Positions 54,245 through 62,883 are shown, counted from the stretch's first letter. The stretch is 64,000 nucleotides of DNA from Arcicella aurantiaca (GCF_003148625.1 NZ_QGGO01000001.1:1-64000); one strand, 5' to 3'. Made by a program: numbers and translations. Notes: a model not told the origin generated them from the letters alone.

Positions 54245-54290
54245 AAAAATCTCCTAAGATTTTTTGAAATTCTTAGGAGATTTTTATTTT
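54245..54290. terminator. Bidirectional terminator
   Basis: A perfect 15-bp stem (AAAAATCTCCTAAGA and complement) around 11 bases with T-runs on both sides. The right arm is inside the last codons of miaA. Confidence 0.9.
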
Positions 54291-55184
54291 TTCAATTAAT
54301 TCTTCCAACGGATTTTGAGATGATAACCAATTGATTTCTAAACCATCACGTTCCATTTTTCTAAAATACGTCATTTGTCGTTTGGCAAATTGATGAATGG
54401 CTACATTGAGGCGTTCTACCATAATTTCATAGGTCATTTCATCTGTTAAATATTGGGTAATAAACTTATATTCCAAGCCATAAAAAATGAGTTTGTCGGG
54501 AGAAATTCCATGCTCAATTAACGTTCTAACTTCCTCAATCATACCATTGGCTAAACGCTGATGAAGGCGTTTTGTAATTCTTTCTCTACGGATTTCTGTA
54601 TCGGGATTTAATCCAAAAATGATTGAGTTTGGAATGGTAGGTTTGGGAATTTTAAAATCTGGATTTTGACTTAAAAACTGACTAATTTCGAAAGCTCTGA
54701 TGAGTCGTTTCTTGGTGGATAAATCAGGCTTAAATCCATTTCTGCGGACAAGGCTGTCTGCATTACTCAATAATTCTTCGTATGATTTTGAGATTAAGGT
54801 TTCTCTGTAATTTTCATCAATTGGAATGGATGTAAATTCATAGCCTTTCAAAACTGCTTCTAAATACATTCCAGAACCTCCACAAAGAATTGGTATTTTT
54901 TCTCTTGCAATAATATCATGGTAAGCCTTTAAAAAATCTTGCTGAAATTGGTGAATATGATACTGCTTGCCAGCGTCGATGATGTCAATTAGATGATGCG
55001 GAATTGCTTGATTATCAATGGTATATTCGTCTAAATCTTTTCCCGTTCCAATATTCATTCCACGATAAACCTGACGAGAATCTGCACTGATAATTTCGCC
55101 ATTGAGTTTATGGGCGAGTTGAACGGCTAAATGCGTTTTTCCGCTGGCAGTTGGTCCAAGAATAACAATGAGTTGTTTGTCCAT
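54273..55184 (-). CDS. miaA: tRNA dimethylallyltransferase
   Basis: Adds the dimethylallyl group to A37 of tRNAs reading UNN codons. I start it at the ATG at 55184 (MDKQLIVILGPTASGKTHLA), because 24 further residues upstream would lie within nuoH and are not conserved. The P-loop, ISADSRQVYRGMNIGTGKD, LCGGSGMYLEAVLKGYE and the C-terminal RQMTYFRKM are characteristic. The stop of nuoH and this start overlap as TAATG, so translation is coupled to nuoH. MiaE, which acts later in the same modification, is in this window too. Confidence 0.95.
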   Translation of the reverse strand: MDKQLIVILGPTASGKTHLAVQLAHKLNGEIISADSRQVYRGMNIGTGKDLDEYTIDNQAIPHHLIDIIDAGKQYHIHQFQQDFLKAYHDIIAREKIPILCGGSGMYLEAVLKGYEFTSIPIDENYRETLISKSYEELLSNADSLVRRNGFKPDLSTKKRLIRAFEISQFLSQNPDFKIPKPTIPNSIIFGLNPDTEIRRERITKRLHQRLANGMIEEVRTLIEHGISPDKLIFYGLEYKFITQYLTDEMTYEIMVERLNVAIHQFAKRQMTYFRKMERDGLEINWLSSQNPLEELIEKIKIS

Positions 55185-56275
55185 TACACCATCAAAAGTC
55201 TCCAAATTGCTGATAAAAATATACCTAAAATGGCAAAAGGAGTAAGCACTTTCCAAGTTAAGTACATCAATTGGTCAACTCTCAAACGTGGGTAAGTCCA
55301 ACGAATCCACATTTGTACGAAAATGGCTAAATATGCTTTTAGCAATAACCAAAGCATTCCCCAAATTACACCAATCCAAGAATCAGGCTCGCCCGATGTC
55401 CAGTCTGCCAACTTCAAAAATCCGATATTGGGTAGGGGAGTATTCCAACTTCCTAAAAATAAAATTGCTCCTAATAGACTGACTAAAAGCATCATGCCGT
55501 ATTCAGAAAGGAAAACTAAAGCCCAACGAATTCCAGAATATTCGGTATGAAAACCACCGACTAATTCAGATTCCGCTTCGGGTAAATCGAATGGAGCTCT
55601 ATTACATTCTGCTAACGAAGCGATGAAGAAAATAACGTAAATCGGGAAAAGGAAAGGAATTCTGACGATGTTCCAAGAGAGGATTCCGCCCACATTAGTA
55701 ATGTCAATATTCAAGAATTTTAAGCCGAATAGATAGGTTGTTTCTTGGGTATAAACTCCTTGTTGAAAGCTAATTTCTTGCAAATTTAAGGTCTGAGAAA
55801 TCATCACAACGCACATGACTGAAAGTGCCAAAGGGATTTCGTAAGACACAATTTGAGCTACTGAACGCATCGCTCCGAAGAGAGAATATTTGTTGTTGGA
55901 AGCCCAACCTGCCATTAAAACCCCAATAATATCAATTGAAATGATAGATAGTAAATAAAATACACCAATATCCGCTTTTGAACCCTGTAAAAACTCACTT
56001 GGTCCCAAAGGCATCACAGCAAAACCCGCAAAAATGGCGATAAAAATAAGAGCAGGTGCAATCAGAAATAGCCTTTTATTAGCTAAAGTAGGCACAATGT
56101 CTTCTTTTTGAAGCAATTTTAGTAAGTCCGCAAAAATTTGTAGCAAACCGTATTTCCCAACTTCCATTGGGCCAAGACGGTCTTGCATAAAAGCAGATAT
56201 TTTTCGCTCGCCATACACGCCAATAACAATATTAGCGAGAATTAGACCGAGGCATATTAGTAAGGCTATGTACAT
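55184..56275 (-). CDS. nuoH: NADH-quinone oxidoreductase subunit H, isolated
   Basis: The membrane subunit of complex I next to the quinone site. About eight membrane segments are present with family motifs ERKISAFMQDRLGPMEVGKYGLLQ, AGWASNNKYSLFGAMRSVAQIVSYEI, AECNRAPFDLPEAESELVGGFHTEYSGIRWA and WIRWTYPRLRVDQLMYLTWK. The 363-residue length is normal. No other nuo gene is in the window: upstream is an AAA/PD-(D/E)XK gene (9 bases), downstream is miaA. The other complex I genes must lie elsewhere, or the gene order was broken by the accessory gene. Confidence 0.95.
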   Translation of the reverse strand: MYIALLICLGLILANIVIGVYGERKISAFMQDRLGPMEVGKYGLLQIFADLLKLLQKEDIVPTLANKRLFLIAPALIFIAIFAGFAVMPLGPSEFLQGSKADIGVFYLLSIISIDIIGVLMAGWASNNKYSLFGAMRSVAQIVSYEIPLALSVMCVVMISQTLNLQEISFQQGVYTQETTYLFGLKFLNIDITNVGGILSWNIVRIPFLFPIYVIFFIASLAECNRAPFDLPEAESELVGGFHTEYSGIRWALVFLSEYGMMLLVSLLGAILFLGSWNTPLPNIGFLKLADWTSGEPDSWIGVIWGMLWLLLKAYLAIFVQMWIRWTYPRLRVDQLMYLTWKVLTPFAILGIFLSAIWRLLMV

Positions 56276-56284
56276 TTGTTAGGT

Positions 56285-57805
56285 TTATGCGGAAAATTTC
56301 TTCCAAATAAATTCTTTTACTTTCTTTTCTTCCTTAGAAAAATTAACTCCAATGCCGATACACGTTTTGTTTTGATGCAAATATGGAGTCAAATATTCTT
56401 TCTTTTCAATTTGAGCCAAAGCCATTTCTGCCGATTCGTCAAGTTTAAACTCAAAACAGTAAACATACTTTTCTAATCTCACAAGTGCATCCATTCTTCC
56501 ATCCGAAGTCTGGACTTCTGAATCCGCATAAATGCCTAATAGCTTAAAAATCAAGTGAATAATGGCGTGATAGAAATGTTCATTCTCCTTTTGCCAAAGT
56601 GTATATGGAATGGATTTGAATAGGGTGTTTAGGATTTGTTGGACTTTTTCTAAATCACCATTCTCTAAACTATGTTTTAATTTATTCGCTAAAATAGCTC
56701 CCGAATTTGCATCATCTTGAATGTAAGCATTGGCTAAAACGCTCAGAAAAGACCTTCTTACTTCAAGATTCGGATAATCTAATTCATACGAATCATCTTC
56801 ATTTTGTTTTTTGAGAGTCAAATATCCAGTTTGAAACATTAATGGAACTAAATCTATTTTTTCGATTCCATACGCACCTAACTCCTCCAAATACAGAGTA
56901 ATCCCCTCAAAATCAAAAAAATGTCTTTTCTTACTAAGATTAATTAAGAAAGTTGGCGTACCTGTAACAAACCAATAATTTTTAAATTCGCCCTGTTCTA
57001 CAAAAAAATTAAGTAAAGAAAATGGATTGTAAACCTTAGTGTTCAAATCCCAAGTATAACCATTATACCACAATTTAATTTTCTCGTTATCATAAAGTCT
57101 TAATTCTTCCGTAAAATTATTCTCTAACTCCTTCTGTGTAATCCCGCAAATCCCTGCAAATTCTTTATTGGTTGTCAAATCTCGAAGATTATTCAAATCA
57201 GAAAAAATACTGACTCTCGAAAACTTAGAAACTCCCGTAATAAAAACCATCCGCAAATAATCATCAGCATCTTTCAGAATGGAATAAAAACCTTTCAGAA
57301 TACTCTGATTTTCAAGGGCTTTGTCTGTGTCTTCTCCTAAATAATCAATAATGGGTTTATCGTATTCGTCTATCAATACAACGACTTTCCCATTTTTTTG
57401 GGCAATGGTTTCTATTAATTCTCTGAACATCAGACCATTACTTTCCGATTCTAATTCAAATCCATTTTTCTTGGCAAGGCTTCTTAGTTCAATTTTGATT
57501 GCTTTTGAAAGTCCAATTTCTTTGTGGTCAATATTGCTGAAAGATATTTTTATGACGGGATTTGTTTGTTCCCAATTCCATTTATCTTCAATAAAAAGCC
57601 CCTTAAATAACTCTTTTTTACCTTGAAATAATGCCTCTATTGTATTGACAAACAAGGACTTCCCAAATCTGCGGGGACGAGATAGGAAATAATAGCCCGC
57701 CGAATTTACTAAGTCGTGTAAAAACGGTGTTTTATCAATATACAAGAAGTTTTCTTCTCGTAATTTATCAAAACTTTGTATGCCTATGGGGTATTTTTTG
57801 GGCAT
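56285..57805 (-). CDS. AAA-ATPase-like / PD-(D/E)XK nuclease protein (DUF1703)
   Basis: 506 residues. The N-terminal AAA-ATPase-like domain (FDKLREENFLYIDKTPFLHDLV, a P-loop variant SRPRRFGKSLFVNTIEA, VVLIDEYDKPI) is followed by a C-terminal PD-(D/E)XK domain (GRMDALVRLEKYVYCFEFKLDES, with Asp, Glu and Lys). The family is abundant and variable in Bacteroidota, often many copies per genome, and behaves like accessory or mobile DNA. The cellular role is not established. It ends nine bases before nuoH and has a MITE-like element right upstream (57836-58000). Confidence 0.88.
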   Translation of the reverse strand: MPKKYPIGIQSFDKLREENFLYIDKTPFLHDLVNSAGYYFLSRPRRFGKSLFVNTIEALFQGKKELFKGLFIEDKWNWEQTNPVIKISFSNIDHKEIGLSKAIKIELRSLAKKNGFELESESNGLMFRELIETIAQKNGKVVVLIDEYDKPIIDYLGEDTDKALENQSILKGFYSILKDADDYLRMVFITGVSKFSRVSIFSDLNNLRDLTTNKEFAGICGITQKELENNFTEELRLYDNEKIKLWYNGYTWDLNTKVYNPFSLLNFFVEQGEFKNYWFVTGTPTFLINLSKKRHFFDFEGITLYLEELGAYGIEKIDLVPLMFQTGYLTLKKQNEDDSYELDYPNLEVRRSFLSVLANAYIQDDANSGAILANKLKHSLENGDLEKVQQILNTLFKSIPYTLWQKENEHFYHAIIHLIFKLLGIYADSEVQTSDGRMDALVRLEKYVYCFEFKLDESAEMALAQIEKKEYLTPYLHQNKTCIGIGVNFSKEEKKVKEFIWKKFSA

Positions 57806-57835
57806 TTTGGTTGAAATACTTTAAATATATTAATT

Positions 57836-58000
57836 GAGTGGTGATACAATTAAATTGTCTTGATAATCAATGAGTTACGAAATAGCAAACTGATTGAGAA
57901 TTCGATGAAACATTATAAAGACCCGACCCTTTCGCCTGCTTTATCAAAACGTCATTAAGTTCAGACATCAAAATCATAGATTTAATTGTATCACCCCTCA
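57836..58000. mobile_element. MITE-like element with about 20-bp terminal repeats
   Basis: TGAG-T-GGTGATACAATTAAAT (57836-57855) is repeated in inverse at 57980-58000, with one mismatch in the extended arms and a perfect 16-bp core. The 120-bp interior has no reading frame. It lies between the AAA-ATPase gene and metZ. No target duplication is certain. Confidence 0.65.
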
Positions 58001-58041
58001 TTGGCTATAATTCATAAATTAGCATGATACATTTTGCAAAA

Positions 58042-59226
58042 CTACCCTACCAAACTCCCCACCATTGCCTTCTCCAAAGCCTGTTCAAAGTCTGCAATTA
58101 AATCTTCTACGGCTTCCAAACCAACGGCTATTCTTACTAATCCGTCCGTGATGCCTACTTCGGCTTTTTGGTCGACAGAAAGTTTTGAGTGCGTTGTTGA
58201 AGCTGGGTGCGTAATAATTGTTCTGGTATCTCCTAAGTTTGGAGAAACCGAAGCAATGGTTAAATGTTTTGACATTTCGTTTACTGCTTCAAAACCACCT
58301 TTTACGTCAATCGTTAGAATAGCACCACCCATTTTCATTTGCTTTTTCGCTAATTCGTATTGTGGATGCGATGCTAAGAATGGATATTTTACGGCATTTA
58401 AGGCTGGATTTTTCTCTAAAGCTGCGGCTAATTTTGCGGCATTATCTGAATGTTTTTCCATGCGTAAGTGCAATGTTTCTAAGCTTTTAGATAAAACCCA
58501 AGCATTGAATGGCGACATTGATGGACCAGTATGACGTGCAAAGAAGCGAATTTCTTTAATCAAATCTTCACGACCGCAAATAACACCACCAAGCACACGA
58601 CCTTGTCCGTCGATATATTTTGTGGCTGAGTGAATTACTAAATCCGCACCCCAATCGGCAGGTGTTTGAATAATTGGCGTGGCAAAGCAGTTGTCAATTG
58701 CCAAAATCAAATTATGCTTGGCTTTCAACTGACAAATGGCTTCAATATCAATTAATTCTAATCCTGGATTTGAAGGACTTTCACAGAATAAAAATTTCGT
58801 ATTTTCTTGAATTGCCGCTTCCCATTGTGCCAAATCAATACCATCAACGAAAGTGCAAGTGATACCCCATTTTGGAAGAATTTTTGTCAAAATCTGGATA
58901 CATGAACCAAAAAGTGCTTTTGAAGCCACCACGTGGTCGCCTGATTGAAGCAAACCGCCCATCGCTGCAAAATTGGCAGCCATACCCGTAGCAAAAGCAA
59001 TTCCGTCTTCGGTATTTTCAAGCATACACATTTTATCTACAAATTCGTCCACGTTTGGATTCATGTAGCGTGAGTAAATATTTCCTGCTTGTTCTTCGGC
59101 AAAAATGGCACGCCCTTGTTCGGCGTCTTCAAAAGTAAAACTTGAGGTAAGATATAATGGTACAGAATGTTCACGATTTTGAGAACGTTCTGCTTGAATT
59201 CTGATAGCTTTTGTCTGTTTTTTCAT
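58042..59226 (-). CDS. metZ: O-succinylhomoserine sulfhydrylase
   Basis: PLP enzyme of the Cys/Met metabolism family that makes homocysteine directly from O-succinylhomoserine and sulfide. The N-terminus HSVPLYLTSSFTFEDAEQG and NIYSRYMNPNVDEF, and the PLP Lys motif HSATKYIDGQGRVLGG, match MetZ. The length of 394 residues fits. Cystathionine gamma-synthase (MetB) is the closest alternative; the GQGRVLGG after the lysine favours MetZ. It is transcribed alone with a leader of about 100 bases. Confidence 0.88.
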   Translation of the reverse strand: MKKQTKAIRIQAERSQNREHSVPLYLTSSFTFEDAEQGRAIFAEEQAGNIYSRYMNPNVDEFVDKMCMLENTEDGIAFATGMAANFAAMGGLLQSGDHVVASKALFGSCIQILTKILPKWGITCTFVDGIDLAQWEAAIQENTKFLFCESPSNPGLELIDIEAICQLKAKHNLILAIDNCFATPIIQTPADWGADLVIHSATKYIDGQGRVLGGVICGREDLIKEIRFFARHTGPSMSPFNAWVLSKSLETLHLRMEKHSDNAAKLAAALEKNPALNAVKYPFLASHPQYELAKKQMKMGGAILTIDVKGGFEAVNEMSKHLTIASVSPNLGDTRTIITHPASTTHSKLSVDQKAEVGITDGLVRIAVGLEAVEDLIADFEQALEKAMVGSLVG

Positions 59227-59334
59227 CTGATTAAATGTAATTTAATACGAAAGTATTTGATAAAATTCATCACCTACCTTGTATGTTATTAACGATTTGA
59301 AACGATAAGTGTCTCGTATCAATGATATTTTTTG

Positions 59335-59342
59335 CAAAGTTA
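59335..59342 (-). promoter_or_regulatory. -7 box for metZ
   Basis: TAACTTTG on the minus strand matches TAnnTTTG and would give a leader of about 100 bases before the metZ ATG. Confidence 0.45.
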
Positions 59343-59411
59343 CGTTAAAACTATAAAATGAATAGACTATTTAATGCTGTTAATTCATATTAGTGTCTAT
59401 TTTCAGAGGTT

Positions 59412-60086
59412 TTATTTATCGTAATATTTTTTCAAAACATATCTGATAGAAGAATATGAATTGATTAAAGCCGCTTTTACTTGACTTTTATTCATCCATT
59501 CTAACTTTTCAATATCTTCTTCAACTTGTGGTTTCATTTTAGAATCATTCAATAATTCCATTGCATACCATTTGGTTTGTTTTAAAATATCTTCATTTTT
59601 GTAAGTATATGTATGAAATGTGGTACATATTTTTTCTCCTAATTTTGCTTTTACGTTACATTCTTCTTCAACTTCTCTAATGGCTGCAACCTTTGAACTT
59701 TCGCCTTTGTCGAGTTTTCCTTTGGGTAAATCCCATTTTTTTAAGCGATACATCATTAAGATTTGACCAAAATTATTTGTCACTACTCCGCCTGCTGCTT
59801 TCAAAACTTTGTATTGCGACTTGATAAGCAACTCTGTCGCTTCTTTATTCTCAGAAATTAATGTAATAGATTGTAAATGAGAAAGTTTTTCGGTTTTTAT
59901 GATAGAGAAAAGGCGATTGATTGTGGGTGGAAGCACATTGATAATCATAACGTGTCCTTCCAAATTTTGAGGTCTAATAGACTCTAATTGAGCATCAATC
60001 AAGTGGTCAAATTCTGTCGTAGATAAGGTTTGAGCCTTCTTATGTCCGATGATTTTGATAATAAATTCGTTGATAAAAATTATCAT
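59412..60086 (-). CDS. Nudix hydrolase with N-terminal extension
   Basis: 225 residues from the ATG at 60086. An upstream ATG at 60167 would add 27 residues but lies before the probable -7 box at 60148-60141, so I reject it. The C-terminal 140 residues carry a Nudix box GKLDKGESSKVAAIREVEEECNV, with N in place of the usual G, after WDLPKG. The N-terminal 100 residues (FINEFIIKIIGHKKAQTLSTTEFDHL) are not Nudix and I do not recognise them. The substrate is unknown. It is divergent from pyrE. Confidence 0.8.
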   Translation of the reverse strand: MIIFINEFIIKIIGHKKAQTLSTTEFDHLIDAQLESIRPQNLEGHVMIINVLPPTINRLFSIIKTEKLSHLQSITLISENKEATELLIKSQYKVLKAAGGVVTNNFGQILMMYRLKKWDLPKGKLDKGESSKVAAIREVEEECNVKAKLGEKICTTFHTYTYKNEDILKQTKWYAMELLNDSKMKPQVEEDIEKLEWMNKSQVKAALINSYSSIRYVLKKYYDK

Positions 60087-60140
60087 TTGGTTTGGTTGTT
60101 CGCTGTTTGGAATGTTAGTTATGAGTTTACTAACTAATAA

Positions 60141-60188
60141 CAAAATTAAACTTTTGTAGTGAAACATTACTGAGAGTTTCTAATTTTG
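60141..60188. promoter_or_regulatory. Divergent -7 boxes, Nudix gene and pyrE
   Basis: TAATTTTG appears twice in opposite orientations: 60181-60188 on plus, 27 bases before the pyrE ATG, and 60148-60141 on minus, before the Nudix gene. The -33 elements are weak. Confidence 0.55.
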
Positions 60189-60214
60189 TATGATAGAAAT
60201 TAACAAAACCACCA

Positions 60215-60856
60215 ATGACACAACGTACTCTCGCTGAAAATGTCGCTTCAATGTTGCTTGAAGTTAAAGCCGTAAGACTTAATCCTGACCAACCTTTTAA
60301 ATGGGCATCTGGATGGAATTCTCCTATTTACTGTGATAACCGTATCACGTTGTCATATCCAAAAGTGCGTACAGCCATCAAAAATGGTCTTGCTTCGGCG
60401 GTACAAGCCTATTTTGGTGATGTTGATATTATTGCAGGTGTGGCTACTGCTGGTATTGCACAAGGTGCTTTAGTTGCCGATTGGTTAGAATTACCTTTCT
60501 GTTATGTGCGTCCTGAACCTAAAAAACACGGAATGGGTAATCAGATTGAAGGAGCAAGCATTAAACCCGGTCAAAAAGTTGTTTTGATTGAAGATTTAGT
60601 TTCAACAGGAGGAAGTTCGCTAAAAGCCGTAGAAGCCTTGCGTGAAGCAGGTGCAAATGTCTTAGGAATGGTTGCCATTTTTACTTATGGTTTTGAAATT
60701 GCCAGAAAGAATTTTGCAGATAAAGGCTTAAATTTTTATACACTAAGTGATTATGAAACACTTATTGGTGAAGCAGTTACTAAAAAATATGTAACAGAAA
60801 GCCAATTAATTACCCTTCAAGAATGGAGACAAAATCCTGCTGAATGGGGAGTTTAA
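60215..60856 (+). CDS. pyrE: Orotate phosphoribosyltransferase
   Basis: Joins orotate to PRPP to give OMP in pyrimidine synthesis. The PRPP loop VVLIEDLVSTGGSS, the catalytic loop RPEPKKHGMGNQIEGA and the N-terminal FKWASGWNSPIYCDNR are intact. The 213-residue length is normal. It has its own promoter and is followed by a heptanucleotide tract rather than a clear terminator. Confidence 0.96.
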   Translation: MTQRTLAENVASMLLEVKAVRLNPDQPFKWASGWNSPIYCDNRITLSYPKVRTAIKNGLASAVQAYFGDVDIIAGVATAGIAQGALVADWLELPFCYVRPEPKKHGMGNQIEGASIKPGQKVVLIEDLVSTGGSSLKAVEALREAGANVLGMVAIFTYGFEIARKNFADKGLNFYTLSDYETLIGEAVTKKYVTESQLITLQEWRQNPAEWGV

Positions 60857-60860
60857 TTCA

Positions 60861-60914
60861 GTGAACAGTTATCAGTTATCAGTTATCAGTTATCAGTAAA
60901 CAGTTATCAGTAAG
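60861..60914 (+). repeat. Heptanucleotide repeat (CAGTTAT type)
   Basis: Units of CAGTTAT, six in near-tandem, right after the pyrE stop. The complementary words occur in the opposed tract at 60993-61032, so the two arrays can pair. Confidence 0.85.
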
Positions 60915-60992
60915 TAATTTGTAAATAAATAGCCAGTGTATAATTAATTATCAATGAAAAAGTAATGAGTTCCAAATTTCATTCTTCATAAA

Positions 60993-61032
60993 AACTGCTT
61001 ACTGCTTACTGCTTACTGCTTACTGATAACTG
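60993..61032 (+). repeat. Heptanucleotide repeat (CTGCTTA type) running into dprA
   Basis: Four CTGCTTA units then CTGATAACTG. The array enters the 3' end of dprA and encodes its final residues SYQ and stop. Confidence 0.85.
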
Positions 61033-62138
61033 ACCTTATATTTCTTCCCCACCAAAGACTTTACAAATCCTTGAAATTCAAGATTTAATAGTAATGACGA
61101 AAGTTTAGCCATCGAAATTTGAGACTGCCAAGCTAAATCATCAATGTGCATTTCTTGATTTTTGTGGAGCAATGCCATTACCTGACTTTCTTCTTCGGTA
61201 AAATTTGAAAAATCAATTTCAGATTCTTTATTTTTACCTTTTTCATGCCCTGCCAAATCCCAATTTAACGCTTCTACAATGTCTTTTATACTCGTAAAAA
61301 TCTGTGCTTTATTCTCTTTTATCAATTTATTACATCCTTCTGAAAACGATTTTCCAATCTGCCCCGGAACAGCAAAAACGTCTCTGTGGTAATTATTAGC
61401 ATATTCTGCCGTAATTAATGCACCACCTTTGACGGCTGCTTCTACCACAATCGTCACGTCTGCCATTCCTGCAATAATTCTATTTCTTTGTGGAAAAAAA
61501 CGTTGGTCGGGTTGCGTTCCAAAAGTCTGTTCTGTCAATAATCCGCCAATTTCTTGTATTTGAATCGACGTATTTTTGTGTTGATAGGGATAAATCAAAT
61601 CAATTCCGCTCGCCATCACGCCAATGGTTGGAACATTATTTTTTAGGCAAGATTTATGAGCAACGATGTCAATTCCATAGGCTAATCCGCTAACAATTAA
61701 GGGATTGAAAGTGCTTAAATCAGAAACAATTTGTTCAGTTACGATTTTGCCGTACTCTGTTGATTGTCGTGTGCCAACAATGGCAACCGTTTTTGTATTA
61801 TTCAAATTTGCTTTGCCTTTGTAGTAAAGCAAAACAGGCGAATCATATAAAGTTTTGAGTCGAGTTGGATATGTTTTGTCGGTATAAAAAAGAAGTTCAA
61901 CGCCTTGTTTATCAGCTTCTTGAATAATTTTCCAAGCGTTTTCTATCACCGATTTATCTTGAAGATTTTGAGCAAGCGTTTTCCCAATATTCGGAATTTT
62001 TAGAAGTTTTGGAACGGGCGTTTTAAACACTTGTTCCGCTGAACCACAATAGCTAATGAGCTGACGGACAAGCACATCCCCAATTTTTGGAATGAGCGTA
62101 AGGGCAATTTGGTAGAGTTTTTCTTGTGTAGTGGACAT
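61020..62138 (-). CDS. dprA: DNA-processing protein DprA
   Basis: Loads RecA on incoming single-stranded DNA during natural transformation. The Rossmann-like core has VAIVGTRQSTEYGKIV, VSGLAYGIDIVAHKSC and GVMASGIDLIYPYQHK, with FFPQRNRIIAGMADVTIVVEAA and GGALITAEYA. A SAM-like helix-hairpin-helix N-terminus (LIPKIGDVLVRQLIS) and a C-terminal winged-helix (EESQVMALLHKNQEMHIDDL) complete the 372 residues. Its last residues are encoded by a DNA repeat tract. It implies a competence or DNA-uptake capacity. Confidence 0.95.
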   Translation of the reverse strand: MSTTQEKLYQIALTLIPKIGDVLVRQLISYCGSAEQVFKTPVPKLLKIPNIGKTLAQNLQDKSVIENAWKIIQEADKQGVELLFYTDKTYPTRLKTLYDSPVLLYYKGKANLNNTKTVAIVGTRQSTEYGKIVTEQIVSDLSTFNPLIVSGLAYGIDIVAHKSCLKNNVPTIGVMASGIDLIYPYQHKNTSIQIQEIGGLLTEQTFGTQPDQRFFPQRNRIIAGMADVTIVVEAAVKGGALITAEYANNYHRDVFAVPGQIGKSFSEGCNKLIKENKAQIFTSIKDIVEALNWDLAGHEKGKNKESEIDFSNFTEEESQVMALLHKNQEMHIDDLAWQSQISMAKLSSLLLNLEFQGFVKSLVGKKYKVSYQ

Positions 62139-62231
62139 TTATTTGTAGGGTGACGTTTATTAAAAGTAGATTTTTATTTTCTGATTTTATCAGATGTGTT
62201 TTAGGGTAGAATTATCCTAATCTCAGATATT

Positions 62232-62597
62232 TTAATCTATTTCATCCTCATCATTTAGTTCTCCATTTTCGCTTTTTTCTAATGAATCTCTTAAAAAAGT
62301 CATGAATGATTTTACTTCAATTAATTTATCAATGACCGCTTGATTTGTATTCTTTTTTTTCTTTTTCCCTTCCAATGCTTTTTTTGCACCTTCAATGGTA
62401 TATCCCTGACCGTCAACTAATTCTACAATTTCTTTGAGGTGTTTTATATCATCTTGGGTATATTTTCTATCGCCCGCACGGTCACGTTTGGGTTGGAGCG
62501 TCGGGAATTGTTCTTCCCAAAAACGAAGTTTTGAGATATTCATCTCAAACATCTGGGCAACTTCAGAAATTGAATAGTAACGTTTGGTAAGTTCCAT
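62232..62597 (-). CDS. MerR-family regulator
   Basis: 121 residues. The winged-HTH (YYSISEVAQMFEMNISKLRFWEEQFPTL, DRAGDRKYTQDDIKHLKEI) is MerR-like. A Lys-rich stretch (GKKKKKNTN) and a short helical tail follow in place of a ligand-binding domain with cysteines, so it is not a metal sensor. Proteins of this layout are well kept in Bacteroidota; the targets are unknown. It is transcribed in the same direction as dprA, about 90 bases upstream. Confidence 0.85.
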   Translation of the reverse strand: MELTKRYYSISEVAQMFEMNISKLRFWEEQFPTLQPKRDRAGDRKYTQDDIKHLKEIVELVDGQGYTIEGAKKALEGKKKKKNTNQAVIDKLIEVKSFMTFLRDSLEKSENGELNDEDEID

Positions 62598-62702
62598 AAA
62601 TTAAAAACACGGTTAGGTTGTGTTTTGAAAACAAAGCGGATTAATTTGAGAAATCTGTATTTAGTTTTCGTAAACCTGTCAGGTATCAAAGACAATTTTA
62701 TG

Positions 62703-62710
62703 TAAATTTG
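62703..62710 (+). promoter_or_regulatory. -7 box for alaS
   Basis: TAAATTTG matches TAnnTTTG and would give a leader of about 165 bases that includes heptanucleotide repeats. Confidence 0.4.
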
Positions 62711-62846
62711 CAGACTTTTTAATTAAAATTTGAATATTTTTCAAGTTAAGCAACAAATTATTCTTTCGGAAATATCCATTGGTTATTAGTTATCTGTTAA
62801 TTGTTATGAGTTAATAGATTTATACAAAAGACTTTCATCCTGTCTT

Positions 62847-62882
62847 TAACTAATAACCAATAACTAATAACCAGTAACTAAA
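62847..62882 (+). repeat. Heptanucleotide repeat directly before alaS
   Basis: Units TAACTAA, TAACCAA, TAACTAA, TAACCAG, TAACTAA end one base before the ATG. Inverse words (GTTATTAGTTAT) are present at 62780-62815, so the leader may fold. Confidence 0.8.
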
Positions 62883-62883
62883 C

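Noticed and set aside
59227-59330. A SAM-II type riboswitch before metZ
   Set aside because: The leader has a CGTTAA word and sits before a suitable gene, but the P1 stem would be only four base pairs and the pseudoknot is not visible.
59412-60167. Start of the Nudix gene at 60167
   Set aside because: It precedes the likely -7 box at 60148-60141, and the added residues are not family-like; 60086 is preferred.
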